Source of the DNA: Gemmatimonadota bacterium
GTDB lineage: Bacteria; Gemmatimonadota; Gemmatimonadetes; Longimicrobiales; Gaopeijiaceae
DNA: 64,000 nt
NCBI GenBank assembly: GCA_021295835.1
Contig: JAGWBP010000007.1
Location: 39,850 to 103,849, forward strand
Reading direction: 5' to 3'
The notes beneath the pieces were generated by a model. The model had not been told where the DNA came from, did not search any database, and saw only the letters and a list, made by a program, of their open reading frames with translations. The position numbers and the translations under genes were made by a program. Below are positions 1-7,504 of this stretch, one piece after another. The number at the start of each line of letters is the position of its first letter. Within the stretch, counting starts at the first letter, position 1.

Positions 1-155
1 TGCAGGGTTCCAGGCAGATCGATGTGGGCGACGTCCGCCACCAGGAACCCGACCGCCGCAGTGAAGGCCACGAAGGCGGTGATCATCGGCTTGATCAGCT
101 CGAAGTATGCGCCGCCAGCCTCCCACCAGCGTCCCCCGCGCTCGGAATCGCTCAA
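1..155 (-). CDS. ctaB: Protoheme IX farnesyltransferase (heme O synthase), N-terminal fragment
   Basis: Only the first 51 codons lie in the window; the gene continues past its left edge. The start is read as TTG at 155, with GGGAG about nine bases upstream. The peptide contains YFELIKPMITAFVAFTAAVG and continues GFLVADV, which is the conserved beginning and first membrane helix of the UbiA-type prenyltransferase that converts heme B to heme O. That reaction is needed for aa3- or bo3-type terminal oxidases in the inner membrane. The ORF is open to the edge. A TTTACA motif belonging to the neighbouring repeat lies just upstream of the ribosome binding site. The family call is fairly firm, but only the amino terminus can be checked. 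Confidence 0.72.
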   Translation of the reverse strand, partial: MSDSERGGRWWEAGGAYFELIKPMITAFVAFTAAVGFLVADVAHIDLPGTL

Positions 156-167
156 CTGTTCACTCCC

Positions 168-305
168 TGTAAACCATGGACTTGTCCACGGGCTGCCGCA
201 CTCCGTGGATAATCTCGCGCGAGCACTGAGAGTGGCGAAGCGCTACCGGCCCGAGGAGGAACGCAGAGCGAAGCCATGGGTACGGACACTGTAAACCATG
301 GTTTG
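168..305 (+). repeat. Mosaic intergenic repeat, copy 1 (ends in TGTAAACCATGG)
   Basis: Two TGTAAACCATGG boxes (168-179 and 290-301) flank this unit. The second lies in a perfect palindrome, AAACCATGGTTT (293-304). Between them are TTGTCCACGGGCTGC (183-197), CTCGCGCGAGCACTGAGAG (from about 211) and CGCTACCGGCCCGAGGAGGA (from about 241). The same modules recur in other orders and on the other strand near 660-754, 4836-4900, 10898-10971, 12603-12690, 17371-17490, 45735-45807 and 46648-46712. No coding function is apparent. Confidence 0.7.
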
Positions 306-456
306 GCGACCGCGACCGCGACCGGTTTCTTCGGCTTGCTCGCCAGCATCCGGGCCCGCCACGGTCCCGCGATCTCGCGCCGCCGGCCGTGGCCCCGTGC
401 AACCGAAAGCTCCTCTTTGCCAGATCGATCCCGATGATGCTAACCTCTTTCCATGT
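302..456 (-). mobile_element. IS110-family transposase remnant (N-terminal fragment)
   Basis: Read on the minus strand, codons from about 453 down to 385 give WKEVSIIGIDLAKRSFRLHG. This resembles the start of IS110 transposases, where the first Asp of the DEDD nuclease lies in the GIDLAK motif. Past this point the similarity shifts frame (MLASKPKKPVAVAVAK is read in another frame) and ends at the CCATGGTTTACA edge of repeat copy 1. There is no intact ORF, no second catalytic domain and no serine site, so this is a decayed fragment. It may be linked to the origin of the repeat modules around it, but that is inference. Confidence 0.6.
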
Positions 457-526
457 GGATGCCTCCTCCCTCGGATGGTCGGACCTCTCGACGTCAACGA
501 ATCGCTTCACAACCATCATCGGCAGT

Positions 527-754
527 TCGCGATGCCGCCGGGAGGGGGCGTCCACTCCACCGTGGACGGTCTCGCGCTTGCACCGAGAACGGCGAAGCAC
601 TCCGCGGGGCGCGTGGTGGAGCCATTCGCCCAGGAAGCCACGCAGGAGCGAAGCGATCCAGCATGGATGCAGCGCCCCTCGAATGCCGCCAGGGTGCATC
701 TGCGGGCTGCAAGGGGTGGCGGCAGCGCTACCGGCCCAAGGAGCAACGCCGCTG
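527..754 (+). repeat. Mosaic intergenic repeat, copy 2 (longest unit)
   Basis: This stretch starts with a hairpin, CGTCCAC-tccacc-GTGGACG (549-568). It then carries TCTCGCGCTTGCACCGAGAA, GAGCGAAGCGATCCAGCATGG and GCGCCCCTCGAATGCCGCCA, and ends in CAGCGCTACCGGCCCAAGGA. The last two modules are the reverse complement of the units at 17371-17490 and, in part, 12603-12690. The GAAGCGGTCCAG-type module is shared with 10898-10971 and 45735-45807. The repeat ends at the start of the TonB-like gene and seems to supply its ribosome binding site (AAGGAG at 738-743). Confidence 0.65.
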
Positions 755-1405
755 ATGCCGGACGAACGGAGCACGGGGATTCGTGGCCGCCGCCGCCGTG
801 AGCGGAAGGTACTCGGGATTGCGCTGCTCTTGTCCCTGGTATTCCACCTCTCAGTCTTCGCCCTTGGCGGGAGACGCGAGATTCCGACGCTCTCCGCCGA
901 GGCCAGCGCCCGGAAGGCCGAGCTCCTGGTCGCGCGGGGCGGTGTGGAGGCGATCCGGGTGAGTCAGCCCCCTCCGGTTCCGCTCGTTCCCCCGGCGCTG
1001 CCGGTGCCCATCGCCCTCGACACCGAGCCGATCGAGCTCGCCCAGGAGCTCGACTTCGACCTGGCTGCGCTCCTCGGCGAGCTGGGGCCTCCCGGACTTC
1101 CCGGACTGGATCTGGGCGATCAGGGTGCCGGCGATAGCGGCGAGTCCGAGTTCGTCGGGCCCCGCTCGCGAGGGATAATATGGCCGTCTTTCGAGGGGCT
1201 CCGAGGCACCGTCGACGTCTGGGTCTTCGTCGACGCGGCGGGCGGCGTGGTGGCCGACTCGACCCGACTCTACCCCCCGACACGGGACCGCAAAGTGAAC
1301 CGGCAGCTGATCAGCGAGGCGTCCGAGTGGCGCTTTTACCCGGCAACGCAGGCTGGCGTGCCAGTGGCCGCCTGGACCAACTATACCGTGACCGGGTCGC
1401 AGTAG
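755..1405 (+). CDS. TonB-like energy-transducing protein
   Basis: This 216-residue protein has a basic N-terminus (RGRRRRERK), one membrane helix (about residues 18-36), a proline-rich periplasmic linker (residues 75-130) and a C-terminal TonB-like domain. The latter is recognisable by GTVDVWVFVDAAGGV, followed by SEWRFYPATQAGVPV. Such proteins span the periplasm and couple an inner-membrane motor, or scaffold, to outer-membrane machinery. The ATG at 755 overlaps a TGA and is preceded by AAGGAG. No ExbB/ExbD pair is adjacent; the next gene is the receiver-PglZ regulator only two bases downstream. A second TonB/TolA-type protein is encoded at 48934, inside the Tol cluster. The specific partner is unknown. 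Confidence 0.75.
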   Translation: MPDERSTGIRGRRRRERKVLGIALLLSLVFHLSVFALGGRREIPTLSAEASARKAELLVARGGVEAIRVSQPPPVPLVPPALPVPIALDTEPIELAQELDFDLAALLGELGPPGLPGLDLGDQGAGDSGESEFVGPRSRGIIWPSFEGLRGTVDVWVFVDAAGGVVADSTRLYPPTRDRKVNRQLISEASEWRFYPATQAGVPVAAWTNYTVTGSQ

Positions 1406-1407
1406 CC

Positions 1408-3003
1408 ATGTCACCAACCCGGGCTTCGGGAGCGATGCAGCGCGCGGCCAAGCGGATACTCTGGGTCGACGACGAGATCGGCCTGCTGCGGCCGCACCTC
1501 CTCTTCCTGCAGCAGCGCGGCTACCACGTCGACGCCATCACCAACGGCGACGACGCCCTCGCCCTCCTCGCCGACAACGCCTACGACCTGATCCTCCTTG
1601 ACGAGCAGATGCCTGGACGGCGCGGCCTCGAGGTCCTGCGGATCCTGCGCCAGAGCGACCCCTACGCACGGGTGGTGATGGTCACCAAGTCGGAGGAGGA
1701 CCGGACGATGACCGAGGCGATCGGGCGTCAGGTGGAGGCGTACCTGGTAAAGCCGACCAGCCCCCGCCAGGTGCTCTCGGTGGTCACGCGCATACTGGAG
1801 GGGTCGTCGATTCAGCAGCAGCGCGCCGCCCAGGACTTCGCCGCCCGCTGGCCGGAGCTCGCCCGTGGGCGGGAGGAGGCTTCGACCGAGGCCGACTTTG
1901 CGCGCCTCTACCAGGAGCTGGTGGACTGGCACCTGCGTCTTGAGCGAGCCGACGAGACGAGGCTGGTGGCCACCGTAGAATCGCTCCTGGAGGACCTGCG
2001 CCGGGACTTCGGCCCCTGGGTGATGCGCAACTACCCAGGGTGGGTGCGCGGAGGGAGGGGAGCGCCCTGCCTCTCGGTCGATGTCGTCGAGCGTTTCCTC
2101 CTTCCGCTCATGGGCGACGACCCGGTATTCCTCGTCGTGCTTGATTGCATGCGCCTAGACCAGTGGCGCTCCATCGCGCCGCTGGTCGGCCGCTTCTTCG
2201 ACATCGAGGAGTCCTACCACTACTCGATCCTACCCACGGCCACGCCATACGCCAGGAACGCCATCTTCTCCGGCCTCTACCCCGACCAGATCGCAGCCAG
2301 GCACCCCGGGTGGTGGGCCACTACCGGCGACGAGTCTTCCCTCAACGCCTTCGAGGACGAGCTCCTCGCCGAGCAGCTCCTGCGCCTCACCGGGCGGGAT
2401 GTTCCGATCCACTACGACAAGGTCTTCAGTGATCGGAACGCCGCGCAGGTCCGGGGGCGCATCCTCTCGGCGCTCAAGACCCCGGGCACCGTCCTGGCCA
2501 TCGTCTTCAACTTCGTGGACCTGATGACCCACGGCCGCTCGGAGTCGCCGATCCTGATGGAGGTCGCCAAGGACGAGTCGGCGCTCCGCCAACTGACCCG
2601 ATCATGGTTCGAGCGCTCGACAGCCTTCTTGATGCTGAAGGAGGCGGCCTCGCGGGGTCATCGGGTGGTCCTGACCACCGACCACGGATCGATCCACTGC
2701 CGACGCCCAGCCACGATCTACGCCCGTAGGGACGCGACGGCGAGTCTGCGCTACAAGTTCGGCGGCGACCTCAGGGCCATGGACCGTCGCTCGGCATTCG
2801 CGCCGAGCGGCTTCTCCACCCTTCGTCTGCCGCCAGGTCCGGCTAGCTCCAATGTGCTGCTGGCGCTCGATGACTACTTCTTCGTCTACCCGACCAAGCT
2901 GCGGAAGTACCAGCGGCGCTACCGGAACTCCTTCCTGCACGGGGGGATATCGCCGGAGGAGATGATCGCGCCGGTGGCGGTTCTGAAGCCACGCCCGCAG
3001 TGA
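1408..3003 (+). CDS. Response regulator with C-terminal PglZ domain (PorX-like)
   Basis: A 531-residue fusion. Residues 1-125 form a CheY-like receiver: acidic pair in LWVDDEIG, phospho-acceptor Asp in LILLDEQMPG (about residue 61), Lys in YLVKPTSP. The rest is a PglZ/alkaline-phosphatase-like domain with FLVVLDCMRLDQW, then PTATPYARNAIFSGLYP (the candidate catalytic threonine region), and TTDHGSIH near the end as metal ligands. The architecture is that of PorX of Bacteroidetes, which regulates type IX secretion and whose PglZ domain acts as a phosphodiesterase on oligonucleotides. No DNA-binding domain is present and no histidine kinase is adjacent. It starts two bases after the TonB-like gene and overlaps the next gene by GTGA, so it probably belongs to this envelope operon. 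The function here is inferred. Confidence 0.85.
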   Translation: MSPTRASGAMQRAAKRILWVDDEIGLLRPHLLFLQQRGYHVDAITNGDDALALLADNAYDLILLDEQMPGRRGLEVLRILRQSDPYARVVMVTKSEEDRTMTEAIGRQVEAYLVKPTSPRQVLSVVTRILEGSSIQQQRAAQDFAARWPELARGREEASTEADFARLYQELVDWHLRLERADETRLVATVESLLEDLRRDFGPWVMRNYPGWVRGGRGAPCLSVDVVERFLLPLMGDDPVFLVVLDCMRLDQWRSIAPLVGRFFDIEESYHYSILPTATPYARNAIFSGLYPDQIAARHPGWWATTGDESSLNAFEDELLAEQLLRLTGRDVPIHYDKVFSDRNAAQVRGRILSALKTPGTVLAIVFNFVDLMTHGRSESPILMEVAKDESALRQLTRSWFERSTAFLMLKEAASRGHRVVLTTDHGSIHCRRPATIYARRDATASLRYKFGGDLRAMDRRSAFAPSGFSTLRLPPGPASSNVLLALDDYFFVYPTKLRKYQRRYRNSFLHGGISPEEMIAPVAVLKPRPQ

Positions 3004-4856
3004 CCCGGGAGGGGGACCCGAGGCCGCCAGGGGAATCGCTGCGGGGAGGTGTAGTCGGCAGAGCGCTCTCCTACCTACGGCCCTACCGGACACAGCTTCT
3101 CCTGGCCTCGCTGGCAAGCTTCGCCTACGCGGTGTTCGACGCCTTCTCGATCGTCCTCCTCATCCCCTTCCTGGCTACGGTCTTCGGCGAGTCGGCCCCG
3201 GCCACTGCCAAGGCCGAGGTGGAGGCCCCCGGGCAGCTGGAGAGGGCGCTGGAGGCGACGCTAGGCCGAATGGTAGATCTGGAGGGCGACCCGCAGGCAG
3301 TGGTCGTCGCGGTCATCGTGCTCATCCTCGCGCTGGTGATCCTCAAGAATGTGGCTGACTTCGCCCGTTCTCTCCTCTCGGCGAGGATCGAGCAGGGGAT
3401 GGCCCGCGATCTGCGACGCGCCCTCTACGATGGGCTCCTGGAGATGGATCTCGCCTTCTTCGCGCGAGCGAGAACCGGACAGGTCGCGTCACGCCTCACC
3501 CACGATGTCGAGCAGCTCCGCACGCTGGCGACGAGCGAGCTGATCCGGGCGCTCTCGTCGGTGTTGATCTTCACGGCGACTCTCTACTGGATGCTTGCGA
3601 TCTCGCTCCGGCTGACAGCGGCGGCCTTTGTGGTGGTCCCCCTCACGATGGTCCTCTGGGGGCCGCTCGTCCGGCGGCTGAGGAGGGGGGATGCGCGTGT
3701 ACTCGACCTTGCAGGAGCGGTCGGTGCCCGCATTCACGAGACGGTTGCGGGGATTCGCGAGGTCAAGTCCGCCTCGGCGGAGGCCTTCGAGCGGTACCGC
3801 TTCCGGGAGCTGACCGGGGGCTACCTGCGCACACTCCTGCGCACCGAGCGGCTCAGGGCGCTCGCTGGCCCCATGACCGAGGCGCTCGTCGCGCTTGGGA
3901 CGGCCCTCCTCCTCTGGTACGGTGCCCGCCTAGTCGTCGTCGAGAGATCGCTCACCGGTGGCGAGTTCGTCGGCTTCATCTTTCTCAGCACGCGGCTCTA
4001 CGCCCCGGTCAAGCACCTGAGCAAGCTTCCCGCCCTCCTTCAGCCCGGGCTCGCCGCGGCCGAGCGGATCTTCGAGCTCCTGGACGCCCCTGTCGGGATC
4101 CGCGACCGGCAAGGTGCCAAGCCGCTCGGTGGCGTACGCAAGGGGATCAGCTACCGGGGCGTAACGATGGAGTACCGCCCCGGCGAACCCGTCCTGAGGG
4201 ACATCGACCTCTTCGTGCCGGTCGGATCGGTGGCGGCGCTGGTGGGGCCGAGCGGGGCCGGGAAGTCGACCGTGGTGGACCTGCTGGCCCGATTCCACGA
4301 ACCGACGAGTGGATCGATCGAGATCGACGGGATCGACCTCCGGCGGTTGCGGGTCGGGTCGCTCAGGAGCTCGCTCGGGATGGTGTCGCAGGAGGCCGCG
4401 ATCTTCCACGACACCGTGCACGCGAACATCGCCTACGGGACGGCGGGTGCGTCGCGCGAAGAGGTCGAGCGAGCGGCGAGGGCGGCACGTGCCCACCACT
4501 TCGTCTCCCGTCTCCCAGAGGGCTATGACACGCAGGTGGGCGAGAGGGGAACGGTGCTCTCGGGGGGGGAGCGTCAGCGGCTCGCCATTGCGCGGGCATT
4601 GCTCCGCGACCCGCCCATTCTGGTGCTCGACGAGGCGACGAGCGCACTGGACGCCGATTCGGAGCGGCTCGTGCAGCAGGCGCTCGCGATGCTCATGCGG
4701 GGCCGCACGGTCATCGTGATCGCGCACCGCCTGGCTACGATTCGCCGTGCCGACCGGATCTTCGTGCTCGACGGCGGGAGGATAGTCCAGGAGGGCACGC
4801 ACCAGTCGCTCCTCGCCGAGGGCGGGCTCTATCGGCGGCTAGCAGCCATTGGATGA
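3000..4856 (+). CDS. MsbA-type ABC exporter (permease fused to ATPase)
   Basis: This 618-residue half-transporter has an N-terminal six-helix membrane domain (about residues 20-330) and a C-terminal ATPase. Walker A is GPSGAGKST (about 416), the Q-loop is GMVSQEAAIF, the signature is LSGGERQRLAIARAL (about 520), Walker B is ILVLDEATSALD (about 540) and the switch His is in VIAHRL. Length and order match MsbA and related lipid or glycolipid flippases. The next gene is an LpxL-type acyltransferase, which favours lipid A core export. GTG at 3000 overlaps the upstream stop (GTGA). The last codons (RLAAIG, stop) lie inside a dispersed repeat that runs on into the next gene. Substrate remains an inference. 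Confidence 0.82.
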   Translation: MTREGDPRPPGESLRGGVVGRALSYLRPYRTQLLLASLASFAYAVFDAFSIVLLIPFLATVFGESAPATAKAEVEAPGQLERALEATLGRMVDLEGDPQAVVVAVIVLILALVILKNVADFARSLLSARIEQGMARDLRRALYDGLLEMDLAFFARARTGQVASRLTHDVEQLRTLATSELIRALSSVLIFTATLYWMLAISLRLTAAAFVVVPLTMVLWGPLVRRLRRGDARVLDLAGAVGARIHETVAGIREVKSASAEAFERYRFRELTGGYLRTLLRTERLRALAGPMTEALVALGTALLLWYGARLVVVERSLTGGEFVGFIFLSTRLYAPVKHLSKLPALLQPGLAAAERIFELLDAPVGIRDRQGAKPLGGVRKGISYRGVTMEYRPGEPVLRDIDLFVPVGSVAALVGPSGAGKSTVVDLLARFHEPTSGSIEIDGIDLRRLRVGSLRSSLGMVSQEAAIFHDTVHANIAYGTAGASREEVERAARAARAHHFVSRLPEGYDTQVGERGTVLSGGERQRLAIARALLRDPPILVLDEATSALDADSERLVQQALAMLMRGRTVIVIAHRLATIRRADRIFVLDGGRIVQEGTHQSLLAEGGLYRRLAAIG

Positions 4857-4900
4857 GCTCGCGCGAGCACCGGGAGCGGCGGTGCACCGAGCTGGCAGGG
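4836..4900. repeat. Dispersed repeat spanning the msbA-lpxL junction
   Basis: GCTAGCAGCC at 4838-4847 is followed by TCGCGCGAGCACCG(G)GAGCGGCG and CTGGCAGG. Aligned by eye to the reverse complement of 46648-46712, about three-quarters of positions agree over 64 bases. The repeat covers the last codons and stop of the exporter and the first roughly 16 codons of the acyltransferase. Confidence 0.6.
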
Positions 4901-5850
4901 CGAGCGCACGGCACCGGGCCGAGCACCTGGCGACGCGAGCGGTAGGTGCCGTTGCGAGGGCGCTGCCGGAGGTGGCGGCCGACCGCTTGGGTGCCGTTCT
5001 CGGCTGGCTGCTGGCAAGGGTGTGGCGACCGCGTTGGAAGGTCGTGACGGCGCAGCTCCGCACCGCCTTTCCCGAGGCCGACGAGCGCTGGCGGCTCCGA
5101 GTGGCCCGCAGGTCGTACGCGCACTTCGGGGCGGAGATGGTGGCGTGGCTCAGACTCGGCGGAGCGAGTCGCGCGGCCATCAGGGAGCGGACCCGCCTGA
5201 TCGGGGGCGAGCTCCTCGCCGAGGCCCGCGCGCGCGGCCGGGGAGTGATGCTAGTCAGCGGCCACCTGGGGAACTGGGAGGTGGGCACTGCCGGCATCGT
5301 CGCGCGCGGCTTCGCCGTCGACGTGGTCGTGGCCCGTCAGCGCAACCCGCTCTTCGACAGCTACCTGACCGGTGCGCGAGAGAGACTCGGCATGAAGGTC
5401 GTACTTCGGGAGGACGCCCGCGTTGGTGTCGCGGATGCCCTCGAGGCGGGGCGGTTCGTCGGCATCATGGGGGACCAGGATGCGAGGAGCGCGGGGGTCT
5501 TTGTCGACTTCTGCGGGCGACCGGCCTCCACAGCCCGTGGACCGGCCCTCCTGGCGCTGCGGTCGGGGGCGCTGCTCGCGACCTTCCACACGGTGCGGAG
5601 GCCAGGGTGGTGGCCGCGCTACGATGTCCACATCGCCCCGGTGCGCCGGGACGCTGCTTCCGAGGGTGGTGGTCGGCGCACACGAGTGGCTGCGCTCACC
5701 CAGGCGATAGCGGGGGCGCTCGAAGAGGCGGTGCGCACACACCCCGAGCAGTATCTCTGGCACCACCGGAGGTGGAAGACGAAGCCGCGAGCGGAGCAGC
5801 CCGCCCCATCGGACCAGCGCTCGGCAGGCAAACGTTCCCACCCCCGATAG
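4849..5850 (+). CDS. LpxL/HtrB-family lysophospholipid (lipid A) acyltransferase
   Basis: A 333-residue protein of the LpxL/LpxM family, which adds secondary acyl chains to lipid A at the cytoplasmic face of the inner membrane. The catalytic motif HLGNWE (H-x4-E) sits near residue 139. DQDARSAGVFVDFCGR corresponds to the family's later substrate-site block, and LWHHRRWKTKP is a typical C-terminal signature. TTG at 4849 overlaps the exporter's end by eight bases. The first 16 or so residues are encoded within a repeat and resemble no family sequence, so the true start could be slightly downstream. The adjacent MsbA-like gene supports a lipid A role. Confidence 0.8.
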   Translation: MDELARAPGAAVHRAGRASARHRAEHLATRAVGAVARALPEVAADRLGAVLGWLLARVWRPRWKVVTAQLRTAFPEADERWRLRVARRSYAHFGAEMVAWLRLGGASRAAIRERTRLIGGELLAEARARGRGVMLVSGHLGNWEVGTAGIVARGFAVDVVVARQRNPLFDSYLTGARERLGMKVVLREDARVGVADALEAGRFVGIMGDQDARSAGVFVDFCGRPASTARGPALLALRSGALLATFHTVRRPGWWPRYDVHIAPVRRDAASEGGGRRTRVAALTQAIAGALEEAVRTHPEQYLWHHRRWKTKPRAEQPAPSDQRSAGKRSHPR

Positions 5851-5876
5851 CGTCTCAAGGCAGCGTAGATTCAACC

Positions 5877-7490
5877 ATGATCCACATCTGCATTCCCTGT
5901 CGGGACGAGCGCCACACGATCGGCGTGCTCCTCTGGAGGATCCGCGAGGTCATGCTCGAGCTGGGCCGCGACTTCCGGATCCTCGTCCTCGACGACGGGT
6001 GCCAAGACGGAACCCGAGAGCTGCTCGAGAGGTACAGCCGCGTGCTCCCCCTGACGATCCTCACCGAAGAGACCCCTATCGGGTACGGGGCCGCCCTCGA
6101 AAAGCTGCTTGTGGCGGCCTCCGAGGGGACCGACTACCCGAAGCGGGACGCTGTCGTGACAATGCAGGCCGACTTCACCGAGCACCCCGACACCCTGCGG
6201 CGCGTCGTGCGCACCTTCGAGGGAGGCACCGACATCGTCGCGTGCGAGAGGGCGGATGCGTCCGAGGAGGGCGGCACCACTCCAATGCTTGCGCGGATCG
6301 CGCGGTGGCTCGTCGGTTCGGCTCGCGGACGGCACACGAAGGGCGATGCGGTCGCGGATCCCCTGATCGGCCTGCGTGCCTACCGGATCGCGGTCGTCCG
6401 GAAGGCGCTCGCGCAGCGCAAGCGCCCACTCGCCACCTCGGACGGGTGGGCCGCCAACGTCGAGCTCATGCGCTCCCTGGCGCCCCATGCGCGTCGCGTC
6501 GCGCACGTCCCCGTAGCGCTGCGTCACGACATTAGGCGGCGACCCACGCGAAGGCGGCTCGTGGCCACGCTGCGGGAGGTCGCGCGCGCCAGGCGGGCGG
6601 TCGCATTGGCGGCAGTTTTCGCCGCTCTCCCCCTGGGCACGGCGGCGCAGAGCCACGCCACCCTGTTGCTCGACTCGCTCGCCGTCGCCCCGCAGGTGGT
6701 CGCTCCGCTCCCTTTCGAGCCCGGCGAGCGGCTCAGCTACCGGGTCAAGTACGGGATCTTCGGCGTCGGCGAGGCGCTGATGGGGGTGGCGGAGATGGAC
6801 ACGCTTCGCGGCAGCTCGGTCTATCCTGTCCACCTCAACATGAGGGCCAGCGTGCTCGGGTATCGCTTCGACCACTGGCTGATGAGCTGGATCGACACCG
6901 AGACCCTGGCGTCGCGCCGCTTCGTGAACGACCAGAGGCGGCGGGGCCGCTACCGAGAGTACGACATCTTCCCCGAGGAGCGCATGGTTCAGCGTATCGA
7001 CCGCGACACCACCTGGTCGATCCCGACCTCGGGTCCGCTGGACGACATCTCCTTCGTCTACTTCACCCGCACCCTGCCGCTCGAAGTGGGGCGCACCTAC
7101 ACCTTCAACCGCTTCTACAAGGAGAAGGGCAACCCCATACACCTGGAGATCCTGCGGAGAGACACGCGCGACGTCGGAGCGGGCACCTTCAACACCATCG
7201 TGGTCCGCCCGACGATCCCCGGGAGCAGCTTCTTCGCCGAGGGAGGCGGCGCCGAGATTCACCTATCCGACGACGAGCGGCGCCTGGTCGTCTACATGAA
7301 GGTCGACGGCCCGGTGCTGCCGATCAACATCACGATGCACCTGGAGGAGATCGGTACGGGCTACACGGCGAGCGAGGCGGCGGTGGAGGCTCCGGAGAGC
7401 AACTTGGGGTCGGATGATGCGCAAGGTGGTGGTGCAACGCCGGGCGATGCTGAGCAGAGTGACACAACTTCGGCCAATCCAGGGCCGTAG
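5877..7490 (+). CDS. GT2 glycosyltransferase fused in frame to an exported DUF3108 domain
   Basis: One open frame of 537 codons. Residues 1-235 are a family 2 glycosyltransferase of the DPM1 type: ILVLDDGCQDGT, GYGAALEKL, MQADFTEHPD and DPLIGLRAYR. A hydrophobic run with a signal-peptidase-like end (ALPLGTAAQS, about residues 240-262) follows. Residues about 275-500 match the DUF3108 fold of periplasmic/outer-membrane-associated proteins (FEPGERLSYRVKYGIFGVGE). There is no stop between the parts. An in-frame GTG at 6561, behind AAGGCGG, could start the second part separately and would give it an ordinary signal peptide. So this is either a true fusion or two genes sharing one frame. The GT half lacks the usual C-terminal membrane helices. 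Confidence 0.75.
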   Translation: MIHICIPCRDERHTIGVLLWRIREVMLELGRDFRILVLDDGCQDGTRELLERYSRVLPLTILTEETPIGYGAALEKLLVAASEGTDYPKRDAVVTMQADFTEHPDTLRRVVRTFEGGTDIVACERADASEEGGTTPMLARIARWLVGSARGRHTKGDAVADPLIGLRAYRIAVVRKALAQRKRPLATSDGWAANVELMRSLAPHARRVAHVPVALRHDIRRRPTRRRLVATLREVARARRAVALAAVFAALPLGTAAQSHATLLLDSLAVAPQVVAPLPFEPGERLSYRVKYGIFGVGEALMGVAEMDTLRGSSVYPVHLNMRASVLGYRFDHWLMSWIDTETLASRRFVNDQRRRGRYREYDIFPEERMVQRIDRDTTWSIPTSGPLDDISFVYFTRTLPLEVGRTYTFNRFYKEKGNPIHLEILRRDTRDVGAGTFNTIVVRPTIPGSSFFAEGGGAEIHLSDDERRLVVYMKVDGPVLPINITMHLEEIGTGYTASEAAVEAPESNLGSDDAQGGGATPGDAEQSDTTSANPGP

Positions 7491-7504
7491 TCTGCCCTCG
7501 GTCG

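Noticed and set aside
160..774. A 204-codon frame on the minus strand
   Set aside because: It runs over repeat modules and the IS110 remnant and has no family character apart from the short IS110 stretch, so it is not annotated as a gene.
1180..1407. A longer start for the receiver-PglZ gene
   Set aside because: The extra part is in the antisense-like shadow of the TonB-like gene and shows no conserved residues; ATG at 1408 starts just before the receiver domain.
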